64,000 nucleotides of DNA, taken from contig NZ_QEYO01000009.1 in assembly GCF_023718305.1 (NCBI RefSeq), positions 62,001 through 126,000 of the forward strand, read 5' to 3'. Position 1 is the first letter of the stretch, and each line of letters begins with the position of its first letter. A program made the position numbers and the translations under genes. The notes beneath the pieces were generated by a model that saw only the letters and a list, made by a program, of their open reading frames with translations, was not told the origin of the DNA and did no database searches. This document shows positions 27,773-36,874 of this stretch, in pieces. The DNA is from Gramella sp. AN32. GTDB taxonomy: Bacteria; Bacteroidota; Bacteroidia; Flavobacteriales; Flavobacteriaceae.

Positions 27773-28996
27773 ATGAAAATCCTGCATACTGCCGACTGGC
27801 ATATTGGTAAAAAACTACATAAACACGAGCTTAGTAAAGATTTCGATCTTTTTACAAACTGGTTGCAAAAACTGATCATTTCAGAGAAAATCGATCTTTT
27901 GCTGATTTCCGGGGATATTTTCGATCTGGCCAATCCATCTTCAGAAGCGAGAAAACAATACTACCAGGCGCTGCTCAAATTACAACAGCTCGATTGCAAG
28001 ATCATCGCTACCGGAGGGAACCACGACTCCCCTTCCATGCTCGATGCCCCCAAAGAAATCTTGAAAGCTTTGGATATGGATATTATTGGAGGTTTGCCCG
28101 CAAACCTTGAAGAAACCATCATCCCGGTAAAAAATAGAAAGGGGGAAATAGAAGTGGTTGTGGCCGCCATTCCTTTTTTGAGGGATGCCGATCTGAGGCC
28201 TGGCCACTCTGCCTCAACATATGATGACCGCCTCCAGGCGATCCGCGAAGGGATTAAAACTATATTTGAAAATGCCTCGAAAATTTGTTCCGAAAAATAT
28301 CCTGAAACCCCTGTGATCGCAATGGGTCATTTGTTCACCGCAGGAGCTGACACTTCCGAAAGTGAACGCGATATCCAGATTGGAAACCAGGCAGCGTTCA
28401 ATGCCTTACAATTTGGTGAAGATTTCAGTTATATCGCCCTGGGACATATTCATAAACCGCAAAAAGTCTCTGCTAATATTCCGGTTTATTACTCGGGTTC
28501 TCCCCTGCCGCTTTCATTCAGTGAACGAAAAGATGAAAAACGTGTTTTGATGATCAACACCCAAAATAGCTGGGAACCGCAAAGCATCGCTGTTCCTTCT
28601 TTTAGAAAACTGATACGGATTAGCGGTGACCTTACTGAAATTCAGCAAAAACTGAATGATTTAGTGTCATTTGGCGCACTGGATTCTTTAATCGAAATTG
28701 ACCTTATTGAAGATCAATATGATGCCCAGAAAATTTATGCCCTGGATCAACTGGTAAATAATTTCGAGAAAACAGATTTTGAAATTGTCAAGCAACGGGC
28801 GCAATTCAGGAATCAAACGATAAGCATTTCAGAAATATATGCGGAAAATGAACAATTGGAAGACCTCAAACCTAAAGATGTATTTCTGGAGCTTATTGGC
28901 AATCATGAATACGATGAGGGACAAAAAACGGAAATTCTAAGCGCTTTTGAGGAAATTTTTGAAGAAGTACAACAATCTGAAAAGTCGGCGCAATGA
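27773..28996 (+). CDS. sbcD: SbcD exonuclease subunit (Mre11-like)
   Basis: Nuclease subunit of the SbcCD complex, which cleaves hairpins and processes DNA ends. Calcineurin-like phosphoesterase motifs are complete: HTADWHIGKK (metal-binding Asp/His), LISGDIFD, GNHDSP, GHLFT and LGHIHKPQ. A capping domain fills the C-terminal third. Length 407 is normal. It ends in an ATGA overlap with sbcC, the usual operon order. Confidence 0.96.
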   Translation: MKILHTADWHIGKKLHKHELSKDFDLFTNWLQKLIISEKIDLLLISGDIFDLANPSSEARKQYYQALLKLQQLDCKIIATGGNHDSPSMLDAPKEILKALDMDIIGGLPANLEETIIPVKNRKGEIEVVVAAIPFLRDADLRPGHSASTYDDRLQAIREGIKTIFENASKICSEKYPETPVIAMGHLFTAGADTSESERDIQIGNQAAFNALQFGEDFSYIALGHIHKPQKVSANIPVYYSGSPLPLSFSERKDEKRVLMINTQNSWEPQSIAVPSFRKLIRISGDLTEIQQKLNDLVSFGALDSLIEIDLIEDQYDAQKIYALDQLVNNFEKTDFEIVKQRAQFRNQTISISEIYAENEQLEDLKPKDVFLELIGNHEYDEGQKTEILSAFEEIFEEVQQSEKSAQ

Positions 28997-31900
28997 AGAT
29001 CCTGAAAATAGCCTTTACCAACGTGAATTCCCTACGTGGCGATCATGAAATCGATTTTTCTGCCGAACCTTTTATCAGCAGTTCACTTTTTGCCATTACC
29101 GGTCCCACGGGAAGCGGCAAAAGCAGCATTCTGGATGTTATTTCTTTAGCCTTGTTCAACCAGGTTCCCAGATTGGGGAAAATCAGCAGGAATGAGATTA
29201 TCGCAAAAGGAGCAATTTTAACTCGTAACCAGAAAGAAGCCATTGCCCGCGTGACTTATGAATGTAAAAACGGCATTTTTAGCTCCCAATGGAGTATTTC
29301 CACCAATCGCAATGACAATCTTCGCGATTATGAAATGGAACTTTTTGATCATCAGAAAAATGAACTCATCGATCTCAAAAAATCTGATGTCCCCAATAAA
29401 AATGAAGAGTTGATCGGGTTGAACTATGACCAGTTCATCAAAGCGGTTTTGCTGGCACAGGGCGAATTTGCCCAGTTTTTGAAAGTCACTAAAAAAGAGC
29501 GTGGTGCTTTGCTGGAGAAAATTACCGGCACCGGAATTTATCGTTTGATAGGACAAAAAGTCTATGAAAAGAATGCTGAATTAAATAAAGATATTGAACA
29601 ACAGCAGAACGAGATAAAGATTATCAAAGAAAATTTGGTGGAAGAGGAAGTACTGAAACTTCATCATACAGAACTTCAGAAAAAAACGACTTCCTGCGAA
29701 GATTTTCAGAAGGAGATAGAAAAATTAAAAAAATCGCTGGCGTTAAAGGAAGATATTCAGAAGAAAACCCTTGATATAAAAAGCCTGGAAGACAATCATG
29801 CAATTGCCACAGCGAATTTGGCCTCTTTCGAAAAAGAACACGGAGCGCCTTTGCAGCAACATGAAAAAGTCCAGGATTATTCAGAGGAATTGCGGAACTG
29901 GAATTTACTAGGGAAAGAAATTAGCAATCTCAAAACGGAACAAACTACACTTACCGACAGTTTTAAAAATAATTCTGAAAAAACCAGCCAACTTATTTCT
30001 GAAGTTGTTGCGTTCACCAAAACAAAAACCGATTCAGCTAATTTCACTAAAAATCTAATGGAATTTCGGAATAAGGTTTTAAACCTGAAGGAACAGAAAA
30101 AAGAAAAACTGAACGATTACAGGTTAGAAAAAACCAGGCTGGAAGCAGAACTTAACCTGACGGAAATTCATCTAAATGAAACAAATCCTGAACTCACGAA
30201 TTTGGAGGTCCAGGAAAAAATTCGAAATTCTGAAGATTCATTAAAAAACTGGAAAGAGGAATTCAAAGTTTCAAATACTGAAGAAATTGAAGCTTTAAAG
30301 ACAAAACTTCAGCAGGAATATAAAACTACCCGGGAAGCCACGAAAGATTATTCCGCCATTGAAGAAATTCAAAAAGAGTTAAGCAGAAATTCCGCGGAAA
30401 ATGAAAAGCTACAACCACAGCTAAAATCCCTTCCTGGTGACATTGAAAAACAGCAGGCCCGGGTAAAAACACTACAAACCGAACTGGAAATCCTGACTCT
30501 GAAAAGAGAAAACGAGCAGCTAAAAGCCAGTTTGGAACAACAACGGCACAAGCTGAAAGATGGAGAACCCTGCCCTTTGTGTGGTGCTTTAGCTCATCCG
30601 TACGCTGAACATTTGCCTGAAAAAGATACCAGGCTGGAATTAGAAATAAAAAATATTCGCGAGCAACTGGAAACACAAACTTCCATGCTCAACACTTATT
30701 CAACAAATTTTAAAAATCATCAAAAACACTTAGGCGAGCTGAACGAAAACAGCAAAACACTGGAAGGAAATCTGCAAAAATTAAAGATCCATTTTCAGGA
30801 AAAGTACTGCTCACTAGCAGATGCGCAGAACCTTCAGGAACTGGAAAAGCGCTGCGATACCCTAGAAAATAAGGTCGAAAAATTAACCAATTTCGAAAAA
30901 GAGCAGAAAGAGCTTCAGCATTTAAAAGCTGCCCTACCTATTATTAAAAAGCTACAGTCCATACTTCAGGAAGGTAAATTATTTAAGGAAAAACTGGATG
31001 AGCTGTATATTGGAAATGATATTCAGCAGGATGTAGAGCAGTATCAAAACAGATGGATAAGCCTGGAGCGTGATCTCAAAAATTTGAATGAATCCAGGGA
31101 AAAACTGAAAAAGCTACAACTCGAAAAAGAGAGTAGTCTACAAATTCTGGAAAAAGAACTATTGCCTAAACTGAGTGAGAAAGGCTTCCAGGAAATTTCC
31201 ACAGGGTTTTCCGCCTTAATGCCAGCTCCCGAAGCGAATAGATTACGCTTGGAGCGACAGCAAATTCAGAAGAAAATAGACGATAATCAGGCTTCCCATA
31301 AAATCTTACAAAATCAGCTTGAAGAATTACAAAATCTGGATTCCGAAATAAAAGAGGAGGAAATTAAAGCGCAACTGCAGGAGAAAAATGAGCTATTCCA
31401 GTCGGTTAGCAACGAATGCAAGGAAATAGACAGAATTCTGAAAAATCAGGAAGAGCGCGTAACCAGAATGCAAAAACTACAGGAAGAAATTGCGGAAAAA
31501 GAGAAGCAAACCCGCAGATGGCGCATGCTTAATGAACTAATAGGTGACCGCACGGGCAATAAATTCAACGATTTCGCCCAGGACCTTACCCTAAGCCGAC
31601 TCATAAAACTGGCGAATGTTCGCTTAAAAGACCTCAGTGACCGCTACCTTATCGATAAACCTACCGAGGAAGAAGATGATGGTTTGGTAGCGATCGATGA
31701 ACATATGGGTGGGCAACGCCGTTCGGTGAAAACGCTTTCCGGCGGGGAAACCTTTATTTTAAGCCTCTCCATGGCACTTGCACTTTCAGACCTGGCGTCG
31801 AAAAATGTAGAAATCAACAGCCTTTTTATAGATGAAGGTTTTGGAACGCTGGATCCAGAAACTCTCGATCAAACTTTGGATACGCTGGAAAAACTTCAGG

Positions 31901-32022
31901 CAGAATCGTCCAAAACGATTGGAGTGATTAGCCACGTAGATTCACTAAAAGAAAGGATCGCCACCCAGATCCAGCTTACCAGAAACGGGCAGGGATATAG
32001 CAGTTTGGAAATCACAGGATAA
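28993..32022 (+). CDS. sbcC: SbcC ATPase subunit (Rad50-like)
   Basis: SMC-like ATPase that tethers DNA ends and gates SbcD. Walker A GPTGSGKS is at 37-44. Long coiled coils (about 180-850) flank a zinc-hook CPLC (Cys527, Cys530). The ABC signature LSGGETFILSLSMAL starts near 914 and Walker B/D-loop FIDEGFGTLDPETL near 946. All parts are intact in 1009 residues. The stop codon lies within the first unit of a heptanucleotide tandem repeat. Confidence 0.96.
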   Translation: MKILKIAFTNVNSLRGDHEIDFSAEPFISSSLFAITGPTGSGKSSILDVISLALFNQVPRLGKISRNEIIAKGAILTRNQKEAIARVTYECKNGIFSSQWSISTNRNDNLRDYEMELFDHQKNELIDLKKSDVPNKNEELIGLNYDQFIKAVLLAQGEFAQFLKVTKKERGALLEKITGTGIYRLIGQKVYEKNAELNKDIEQQQNEIKIIKENLVEEEVLKLHHTELQKKTTSCEDFQKEIEKLKKSLALKEDIQKKTLDIKSLEDNHAIATANLASFEKEHGAPLQQHEKVQDYSEELRNWNLLGKEISNLKTEQTTLTDSFKNNSEKTSQLISEVVAFTKTKTDSANFTKNLMEFRNKVLNLKEQKKEKLNDYRLEKTRLEAELNLTEIHLNETNPELTNLEVQEKIRNSEDSLKNWKEEFKVSNTEEIEALKTKLQQEYKTTREATKDYSAIEEIQKELSRNSAENEKLQPQLKSLPGDIEKQQARVKTLQTELEILTLKRENEQLKASLEQQRHKLKDGEPCPLCGALAHPYAEHLPEKDTRLELEIKNIREQLETQTSMLNTYSTNFKNHQKHLGELNENSKTLEGNLQKLKIHFQEKYCSLADAQNLQELEKRCDTLENKVEKLTNFEKEQKELQHLKAALPIIKKLQSILQEGKLFKEKLDELYIGNDIQQDVEQYQNRWISLERDLKNLNESREKLKKLQLEKESSLQILEKELLPKLSEKGFQEISTGFSALMPAPEANRLRLERQQIQKKIDDNQASHKILQNQLEELQNLDSEIKEEEIKAQLQEKNELFQSVSNECKEIDRILKNQEERVTRMQKLQEEIAEKEKQTRRWRMLNELIGDRTGNKFNDFAQDLTLSRLIKLANVRLKDLSDRYLIDKPTEEEDDGLVAIDEHMGGQRRSVKTLSGGETFILSLSMALALSDLASKNVEINSLFIDEGFGTLDPETLDQTLDTLEKLQAESSKTIGVISHVDSLKERIATQIQLTRNGQGYSSLEITG

Positions 32023-32067
32023 TTGATAATTGATAATTGATAATTGATAATTGATAATTGATAATTG
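32019..32067. repeat. Heptanucleotide tandem array (ATAATTG)7
   Basis: Seven perfect head-to-tail copies of ATAATTG. The first unit supplies the sbcC stop codon TAA at 32020-32022. Copy-number change would not alter SbcC, since termination occurs in unit one. Confidence 0.95.
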
Positions 32068-32152
32068 AAGATTAGTGAATTTCGACAGCAATTGAAAAAT
32101 TTAAAATTTCTTCCTGATTACCTGTAAAGTATCGTAAAGGATTTTTATTTGG

Positions 32153-32616
32153 TTACGTATTAGAGATCCTAAAACCAGTTCCGAGTGACGATGCTGATAT
32201 CTAGAATTGCCGTCATGCTGTTTCAGCATCTCATTAGATATGCTAAAAACTACATCAATTTTCTACGCTATAAAATGACGAATGCTTTGTCACTAATAGC
32301 GGAATCGAAATGTGCAAGCAGGATTTTGGTAGATTGGTTATTGCTAATTGATGATGAGATTCCTCTCTCCGTTCGGAATAAACAATTTAAGTTAGTCTTT
32401 AGTTTTTTTCGTCATCGCGAGCGCAGCGTGGCGATCTCTTCCTTGTTTATTCTTTACATGGGATCGCTTCGGTCACTTCGTTTCCTCGCCATGTCGTTTT
32501 TTTAATTTGGGTACGTATTAGAGAACCTGAAACAGGGCGACGATGCTTGTTTTAGAATTGCCCTCAAACTATCCCGATATCGGGATGTTTCAGCATCTCA
32601 TTTATGCTAAAAATCT
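32153..32616 (+). repeat. Composite intergenic repeat, order A-C-E-A
   Basis: This fills most of the 697-bp gap between sbcC and the DUF3857 gene. Modules: A, degenerate (32153-32270); C (32291-32379, with TCGAAATGTGCAAGCAGG and a TTCCTCTCTCCGTTCGGAAT end); E (32411-32496, GTCATCGCGAG to CTCGCCATGTCG); second A (32511-32616) whose hairpin loop holds CCCGATATCGGG. The same modules occur at 47283-47624 and, reversed, at 61368-61980. Open frames here are repeat-derived and not genes. Confidence 0.8.
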
Positions 32617-32669
32617 GAACTCCAAAATGATTTTTTCACTTAAGCGGTGAAATCTTTTTAACAAAATAT

Positions 32670-32700
32670 TTTGAAATCAACCGGGCTTGTTCTACATTTA
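32670..32700 (+). promoter_or_regulatory. Candidate promoter for the DUF3857 pair
   Basis: TTTG (32670-32673), a 19-nt spacer and TACATTTA (32693-32700), one base from the TAnnTTTG consensus, 19 nt before the ATG at 32720. Confidence 0.5.
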
Positions 32701-32719
32701 ATACCAACTAACCAATCTT

Positions 32720-34642
32720 ATGAGTCAATTTTTCAGGATGAGTATGTTTTTGCTCATTATTCTACCCACAGCCCTAATAGCTCAAAAACATGTAGAACCC
32801 TCTACTGAAGATGTTCAACTTGCAGGGAATCTCAAGGAAATTTTTACTGATGATGAAGTAGGCCTAATTGATAGTGAAGAAATCATCAGTTTTGAAATTG
32901 ATAAAGATAAAGCACAGGTGATCGTGCATCAGCAAATAAATAATAACCTGATCAACCTGGAGAGTAGATCTGATATTCAAATATTCAGCTTTTATGATAG
33001 TGAATCTGAAATTACCGAATTCGAAGTATTTTCAGCAAATCAAAAAAAGGCCAGATATAAGATCATGGACGAAGCTTATAAAGACAATGACCTTTTTCAT
33101 AACGATGTTAGGGTAAAATGGGTATATCTTGACTTTCCGGTGAAAGCTTATCGCTATGAAACCAGGGTGGTCAAGGAGATAAAGGATATTAAATATTTTA
33201 CAAAACTTAATTTCAATGATCAGTTTCCAGCCCGAAATAAAAAGATTGTTGTCACTATCCCGGAATGGTTAGATTTGGAATTAAAGGAAATTAATTTTCA
33301 GGATTTTAATATAAAAAAGGAAAGTATCCAACTGGATAATGGATCGAAACGTTTAACCTACACCTTAGAAAATATTCCCGCTATGAGCGATGAGGATCAT
33401 ATCCCGGGACCCAGCCATATTTACCCACATTTACTCGTATTGCCAAAAAGTTATTCTTTTGAAGGTACTGAAGTGAATTTATTTAAAGATACCCAGGATC
33501 TTTATAATTGGTACAAGTCACTGGCCAATGAGCTGGAAAACGATAATACCTCCCTGGTCGAAAAGGTCCAGGATCTAACTGCCGAAGCCGATAATGAGGA
33601 AGAAAAGATAAAAAACATCTACTACTGGATTCAGGACAATATTCGCTATATCGCTTTTGAAGATGGCATAGCCGGCTTTAAACCCGATGAAGCTTCACAT
33701 GTATTCAATAAAAGATATGGAGATTGTAAAGGAATGGCCAATCTCACCAAACAAATGCTTACCGAAGCCGGATTTGATGCCAGGTTAACCTGGATTGGCA
33801 CCAATCATATTGCCTACGATTATTCCACACCCAACCTTTCTGTAGATAATCATATGATTTGTACGGTCATGCTGGACGATAAAATGCTTTTTTTAGACGG
33901 AACCGAGAAGTTTAATTCTATGGGCGAATATGCCAGCAGGATTCAGGGCAAACAAATGCTTATCGAAAATGGTGAAGATTTTATCCTGAAAAACGTCCCG
34001 ATAGAAAATGCCAATTTTAATACGCAAAAAGAAACTTACCATCTGGCCATTACAGGCGAGGAAATTAGCGGGACTGTACACAAAACTTTTGCAGGAGAAA
34101 GCAGGGCTTCCCTGCTCCACACCTTTAATTCTTTAAAAAATGACCGAAAGGATGATTTTTTAAGCTGGTACCTTAGCAATGGCAATAACAATATCCAGGT
34201 AGCGAATATTCGCACTTCAGATCTTAATAACAGGGATACGATTTTAAATATTGAATATGATATTCGTATCAAGAACGCAGTTTCCACTTTTGGCGATATG
34301 ATGTATCTGGATTTGGATATGGAGAAAGAATTAAGCAATCTGGAATTTGAAAAACGAAAATCAGATTATCAGTTTTATGCCAAAAAAAACCTGGAATCTA
34401 CTTTTAAAGTCACCATACCCGAAGGTTATAGCATTTCCAGTAAACCGCAAAATTTCAAGGTTGGTACAGAAGATTATGAGCTTTCCATTAATTATTCGGA
34501 AAAGGACGGAGAATTGCTTTATCAAAAACAGTATACCATAAAAGATCCTACTATAAAATCTTCAGAATTTAAAAGCTGGAATGCAAATATCCAGCAAATC
34601 AAGAATATATATAACGAGCAAATTATCCTTTCCAAAGACTAA
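32720..34642 (+). CDS. DUF3857 / transglutaminase-like secreted protein (catalytic triad intact)
   Basis: A 640-residue exported protein with a signal peptide ending near LIAQKHVEP. An N-terminal DUF3857 beta domain covers about 50-260. A transglutaminase-like core follows, with the triad Cys336 (YGDCKGMA), His378 (VDNHMIC) and Asp393 (FLDGTEK). A C-terminal beta-rich DUF2569-type region ends it. Function is unknown; proteins of this type are found in many Bacteroidota envelopes. It is followed 3 bp later by a paralogue lacking the triad, so the two are probably made together and may form a pair. Confidence 0.82.
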   Translation: MSQFFRMSMFLLIILPTALIAQKHVEPSTEDVQLAGNLKEIFTDDEVGLIDSEEIISFEIDKDKAQVIVHQQINNNLINLESRSDIQIFSFYDSESEITEFEVFSANQKKARYKIMDEAYKDNDLFHNDVRVKWVYLDFPVKAYRYETRVVKEIKDIKYFTKLNFNDQFPARNKKIVVTIPEWLDLELKEINFQDFNIKKESIQLDNGSKRLTYTLENIPAMSDEDHIPGPSHIYPHLLVLPKSYSFEGTEVNLFKDTQDLYNWYKSLANELENDNTSLVEKVQDLTAEADNEEEKIKNIYYWIQDNIRYIAFEDGIAGFKPDEASHVFNKRYGDCKGMANLTKQMLTEAGFDARLTWIGTNHIAYDYSTPNLSVDNHMICTVMLDDKMLFLDGTEKFNSMGEYASRIQGKQMLIENGEDFILKNVPIENANFNTQKETYHLAITGEEISGTVHKTFAGESRASLLHTFNSLKNDRKDDFLSWYLSNGNNNIQVANIRTSDLNNRDTILNIEYDIRIKNAVSTFGDMMYLDLDMEKELSNLEFEKRKSDYQFYAKKNLESTFKVTIPEGYSISSKPQNFKVGTEDYELSINYSEKDGELLYQKQYTIKDPTIKSSEFKSWNANIQQIKNIYNEQIILSKD

Positions 34643-34645
34643 AAA

Positions 34646-36820
34646 ATGAAAAATTCACTTATTATCCTTGGCCTTATTCTTATAGGCTGCAACTCTTTTG
34701 CACAGTCAAAAAAAGAATCAGACATCCGGGAGATATTTTGGGGAGCTGATGATAAGTTTTCTGCAATAACTGAAATCCCCGAAGAATTTCAGAATGAATC
34801 GGCTGTGGTGATTTATAAAAATGAAAATTACTCTTATAATAACTTTTTAACCAAGATGACCACTGTAGAATCGGTTAGAAAAAGGATCAAATTATTGGAC
34901 AAGGCCGCCGTGGAAGAATTTTCAGAATTCGCTTATAAAAATAGGTTTAGATCTTCACAATGGCTCCAGAACATTATGGCGGGTGAAAAACATATTGTGG
35001 GCATAAAGGTAATTAAACCCGATGGCTCTGAGAGTATCGTTGATGTGGAAAGTGAATCGGTAGAAGTAGATGGGGAGACAAAAATCGCGATTTCTAACCT
35101 GGAACCTGGCGATATCATCGATTATTATTCTTATCGGGAAGATCTGCAAAGTTCCTATGGCGCCAGGGTTTTAATATTTGATGCGGTGGAAGCTCCGCTG
35201 GCTGAAGAATATCCTATGATGAATTACCGGCTGGAAATCCTTACCGATAATGATTTCTTTTTAAATTTTAGATCTTTTAACGGCGCTCCCCAACTCACCG
35301 AAGAGGATAATGGCAAAAGGGGGAAACGTTTATCGGTCCTGGAAGCGACCAATATTGAAAAGAAAGATTTCCCAAGATGGTTTTATCCTCTGGTAGAGCT
35401 ACCCGCCTATAAATTCCAGGTGTATTATGCTTATAGTAAAGCCAGCGAAAAAGATGCGCTGGCCTTTCTGCCCGAAAAAGAAAGCATTGTAAAAAGCGAG
35501 GTTTCCCCGGAAGAAATTATGGAACTTTATGATAACAAATTCAGGCCTTCCGGGAATTTCGGGATGGTAGAAGATTATATCAAAGAAAATAATATCACCA
35601 ACGAAGCTGAAATTGTTAAAAATGCCTATTACTACATGAGGCATATGTATCTAACCAGGTTTATTGAAGCTTCTTTAATTCAGGAATCTAAAATCTCTAA
35701 TGATGCTTTTAAGTATTTTGGCTATGCCATCATCCTGGATAATGAAAAGGAATTTGTAAGGTATTTCACCAGTTTTTTAAAGGAATTTGATATCGACTAT
35801 GAGATCGTGGTAGGCAAATATCGCTATGATGGTTCTCTTGCCGATATCCTCATCGAGCAGAACACAAAAACCTTATTAAAAACCAAAACAAGCCCCCCGG
35901 TTTATATCGAATTTTACGATCCGCATTCCGATGCAGGAGCTTATTCCCATAATCTCGACGGTACCGAAGTCTATCTTTTATCTTCCGCTAAAAGAAAGAA
36001 AATAGACCAGATTGAAAAAAGCAGACTTCCTGAAACAAATATAGAAGATAATAGATCCCATAGTGATCTTAGCATAAATATCCACAATGATTTAAGCGGA
36101 TTTAGCGTGGAAAGCAAACATGAGTTTTACGGTCACGAAAAAAAATCTGAACAACAGGATCGTATGTTTTTTGCAGATTATGTACATGAAGATTACGAAA
36201 AGTTTGATACCGAGCCGTATCTGGATAAGGTGAAGAAAAAAGAGCGTGATCAATATGAAACTGAATTAAACTCCCTGGCAGAAAAAATTAGAACCAGGCA
36301 AAAAGAATTTTTTGAAGAAAAGGTTGCCGCAGGTTTCGATCTGGAAGAAGTCCAGGATTATGACTATAAAATCACGGAAACCGGAAGGTTTGGTTTTGAG
36401 CAGCCTTTCAAATTTACTGAAACCTATAACGTGGATAATTCGCTCTTTAAAAAAGCCGGAAACGATTATATTTTTGAAATCGGAAAATTGATTGGAGGGC
36501 AAATAGATTTAACTGAAAAAGAGCGGAAACGTACCGAAAATATTTACATGCCTTATCCTAAAAGCCTGGTCAATAATTTAAGAATATCAATTCCTGAAGG
36601 CTATTCTATTGAAGGTTTGGAAAAGCTAAATCTTTCCGCAGACAATTCAACCGGGAGATTTATGAGTTCAGCTACAATTGAAGGGGATGAGCTGGTAATT
36701 AATACTCAAAAAGATTACAAATCATATTACCAACCCAATTCAAACTGGGGATTAATAATCGATTTCCTGGATACAGCCAATCAATTTTATAATGCTAAAG
36801 TGCTTCTAAAAAAGAATTAA
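34646..36820 (+). CDS. DUF3857-type paralogue with degenerate transglutaminase core
   Basis: A 724-residue exported protein (signal ending NSFAQSKKES, with a Cys at GCNSFA that could be a lipobox). It shares the overall plan of the preceding gene: an N-terminal beta domain with EFAYKNRFRSSQW, a helical segment (NEAEIVKNAYYYMRH), and a C-terminal beta region with MPYPKSLVNNL and IPEGYSIEG. Where the neighbour has YGDCKGMA, this protein reads through YAIILDNEKEF and has no Cys; His and Asp positions are not recognisable. It looks like a non-catalytic partner. Length is 84 residues longer than the neighbour. Confidence 0.75.
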   Translation: MKNSLIILGLILIGCNSFAQSKKESDIREIFWGADDKFSAITEIPEEFQNESAVVIYKNENYSYNNFLTKMTTVESVRKRIKLLDKAAVEEFSEFAYKNRFRSSQWLQNIMAGEKHIVGIKVIKPDGSESIVDVESESVEVDGETKIAISNLEPGDIIDYYSYREDLQSSYGARVLIFDAVEAPLAEEYPMMNYRLEILTDNDFFLNFRSFNGAPQLTEEDNGKRGKRLSVLEATNIEKKDFPRWFYPLVELPAYKFQVYYAYSKASEKDALAFLPEKESIVKSEVSPEEIMELYDNKFRPSGNFGMVEDYIKENNITNEAEIVKNAYYYMRHMYLTRFIEASLIQESKISNDAFKYFGYAIILDNEKEFVRYFTSFLKEFDIDYEIVVGKYRYDGSLADILIEQNTKTLLKTKTSPPVYIEFYDPHSDAGAYSHNLDGTEVYLLSSAKRKKIDQIEKSRLPETNIEDNRSHSDLSINIHNDLSGFSVESKHEFYGHEKKSEQQDRMFFADYVHEDYEKFDTEPYLDKVKKKERDQYETELNSLAEKIRTRQKEFFEEKVAAGFDLEEVQDYDYKITETGRFGFEQPFKFTETYNVDNSLFKKAGNDYIFEIGKLIGGQIDLTEKERKRTENIYMPYPKSLVNNLRISIPEGYSIEGLEKLNLSADNSTGRFMSSATIEGDELVINTQKDYKSYYQPNSNWGLIIDFLDTANQFYNAKVLLKKN

Positions 36821-36829
36821 ATCAAGAAA

Positions 36830-36855
36830 AATCCCCGGCAACTAAACCGGGGATT
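36830..36855. terminator. Bidirectional terminator between the DUF3857 pair and the receptor genes
   Basis: Perfect 9-bp stem AATCCCCGG/CCGGGGATT with an 8-nt loop. A-rich left flank and T-rich right flank. It lies between convergent genes. Confidence 0.85.
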
Positions 36856-36874
36856 ATTATTTGTTTCCGAAGCA

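Noticed and set aside
32019..32067. Heptamer array considered as a CRISPR-like or iteron array
   Set aside because: Units are 7 bp without spacers, and there are no cas or replication genes nearby.
32185..32505. 106-codon plus-strand open frame between sbcC and the DUF3857 gene
   Set aside because: It runs through modules A, C and E of the composite repeat; its length comes from repeat sequence and it has no protein-like features.
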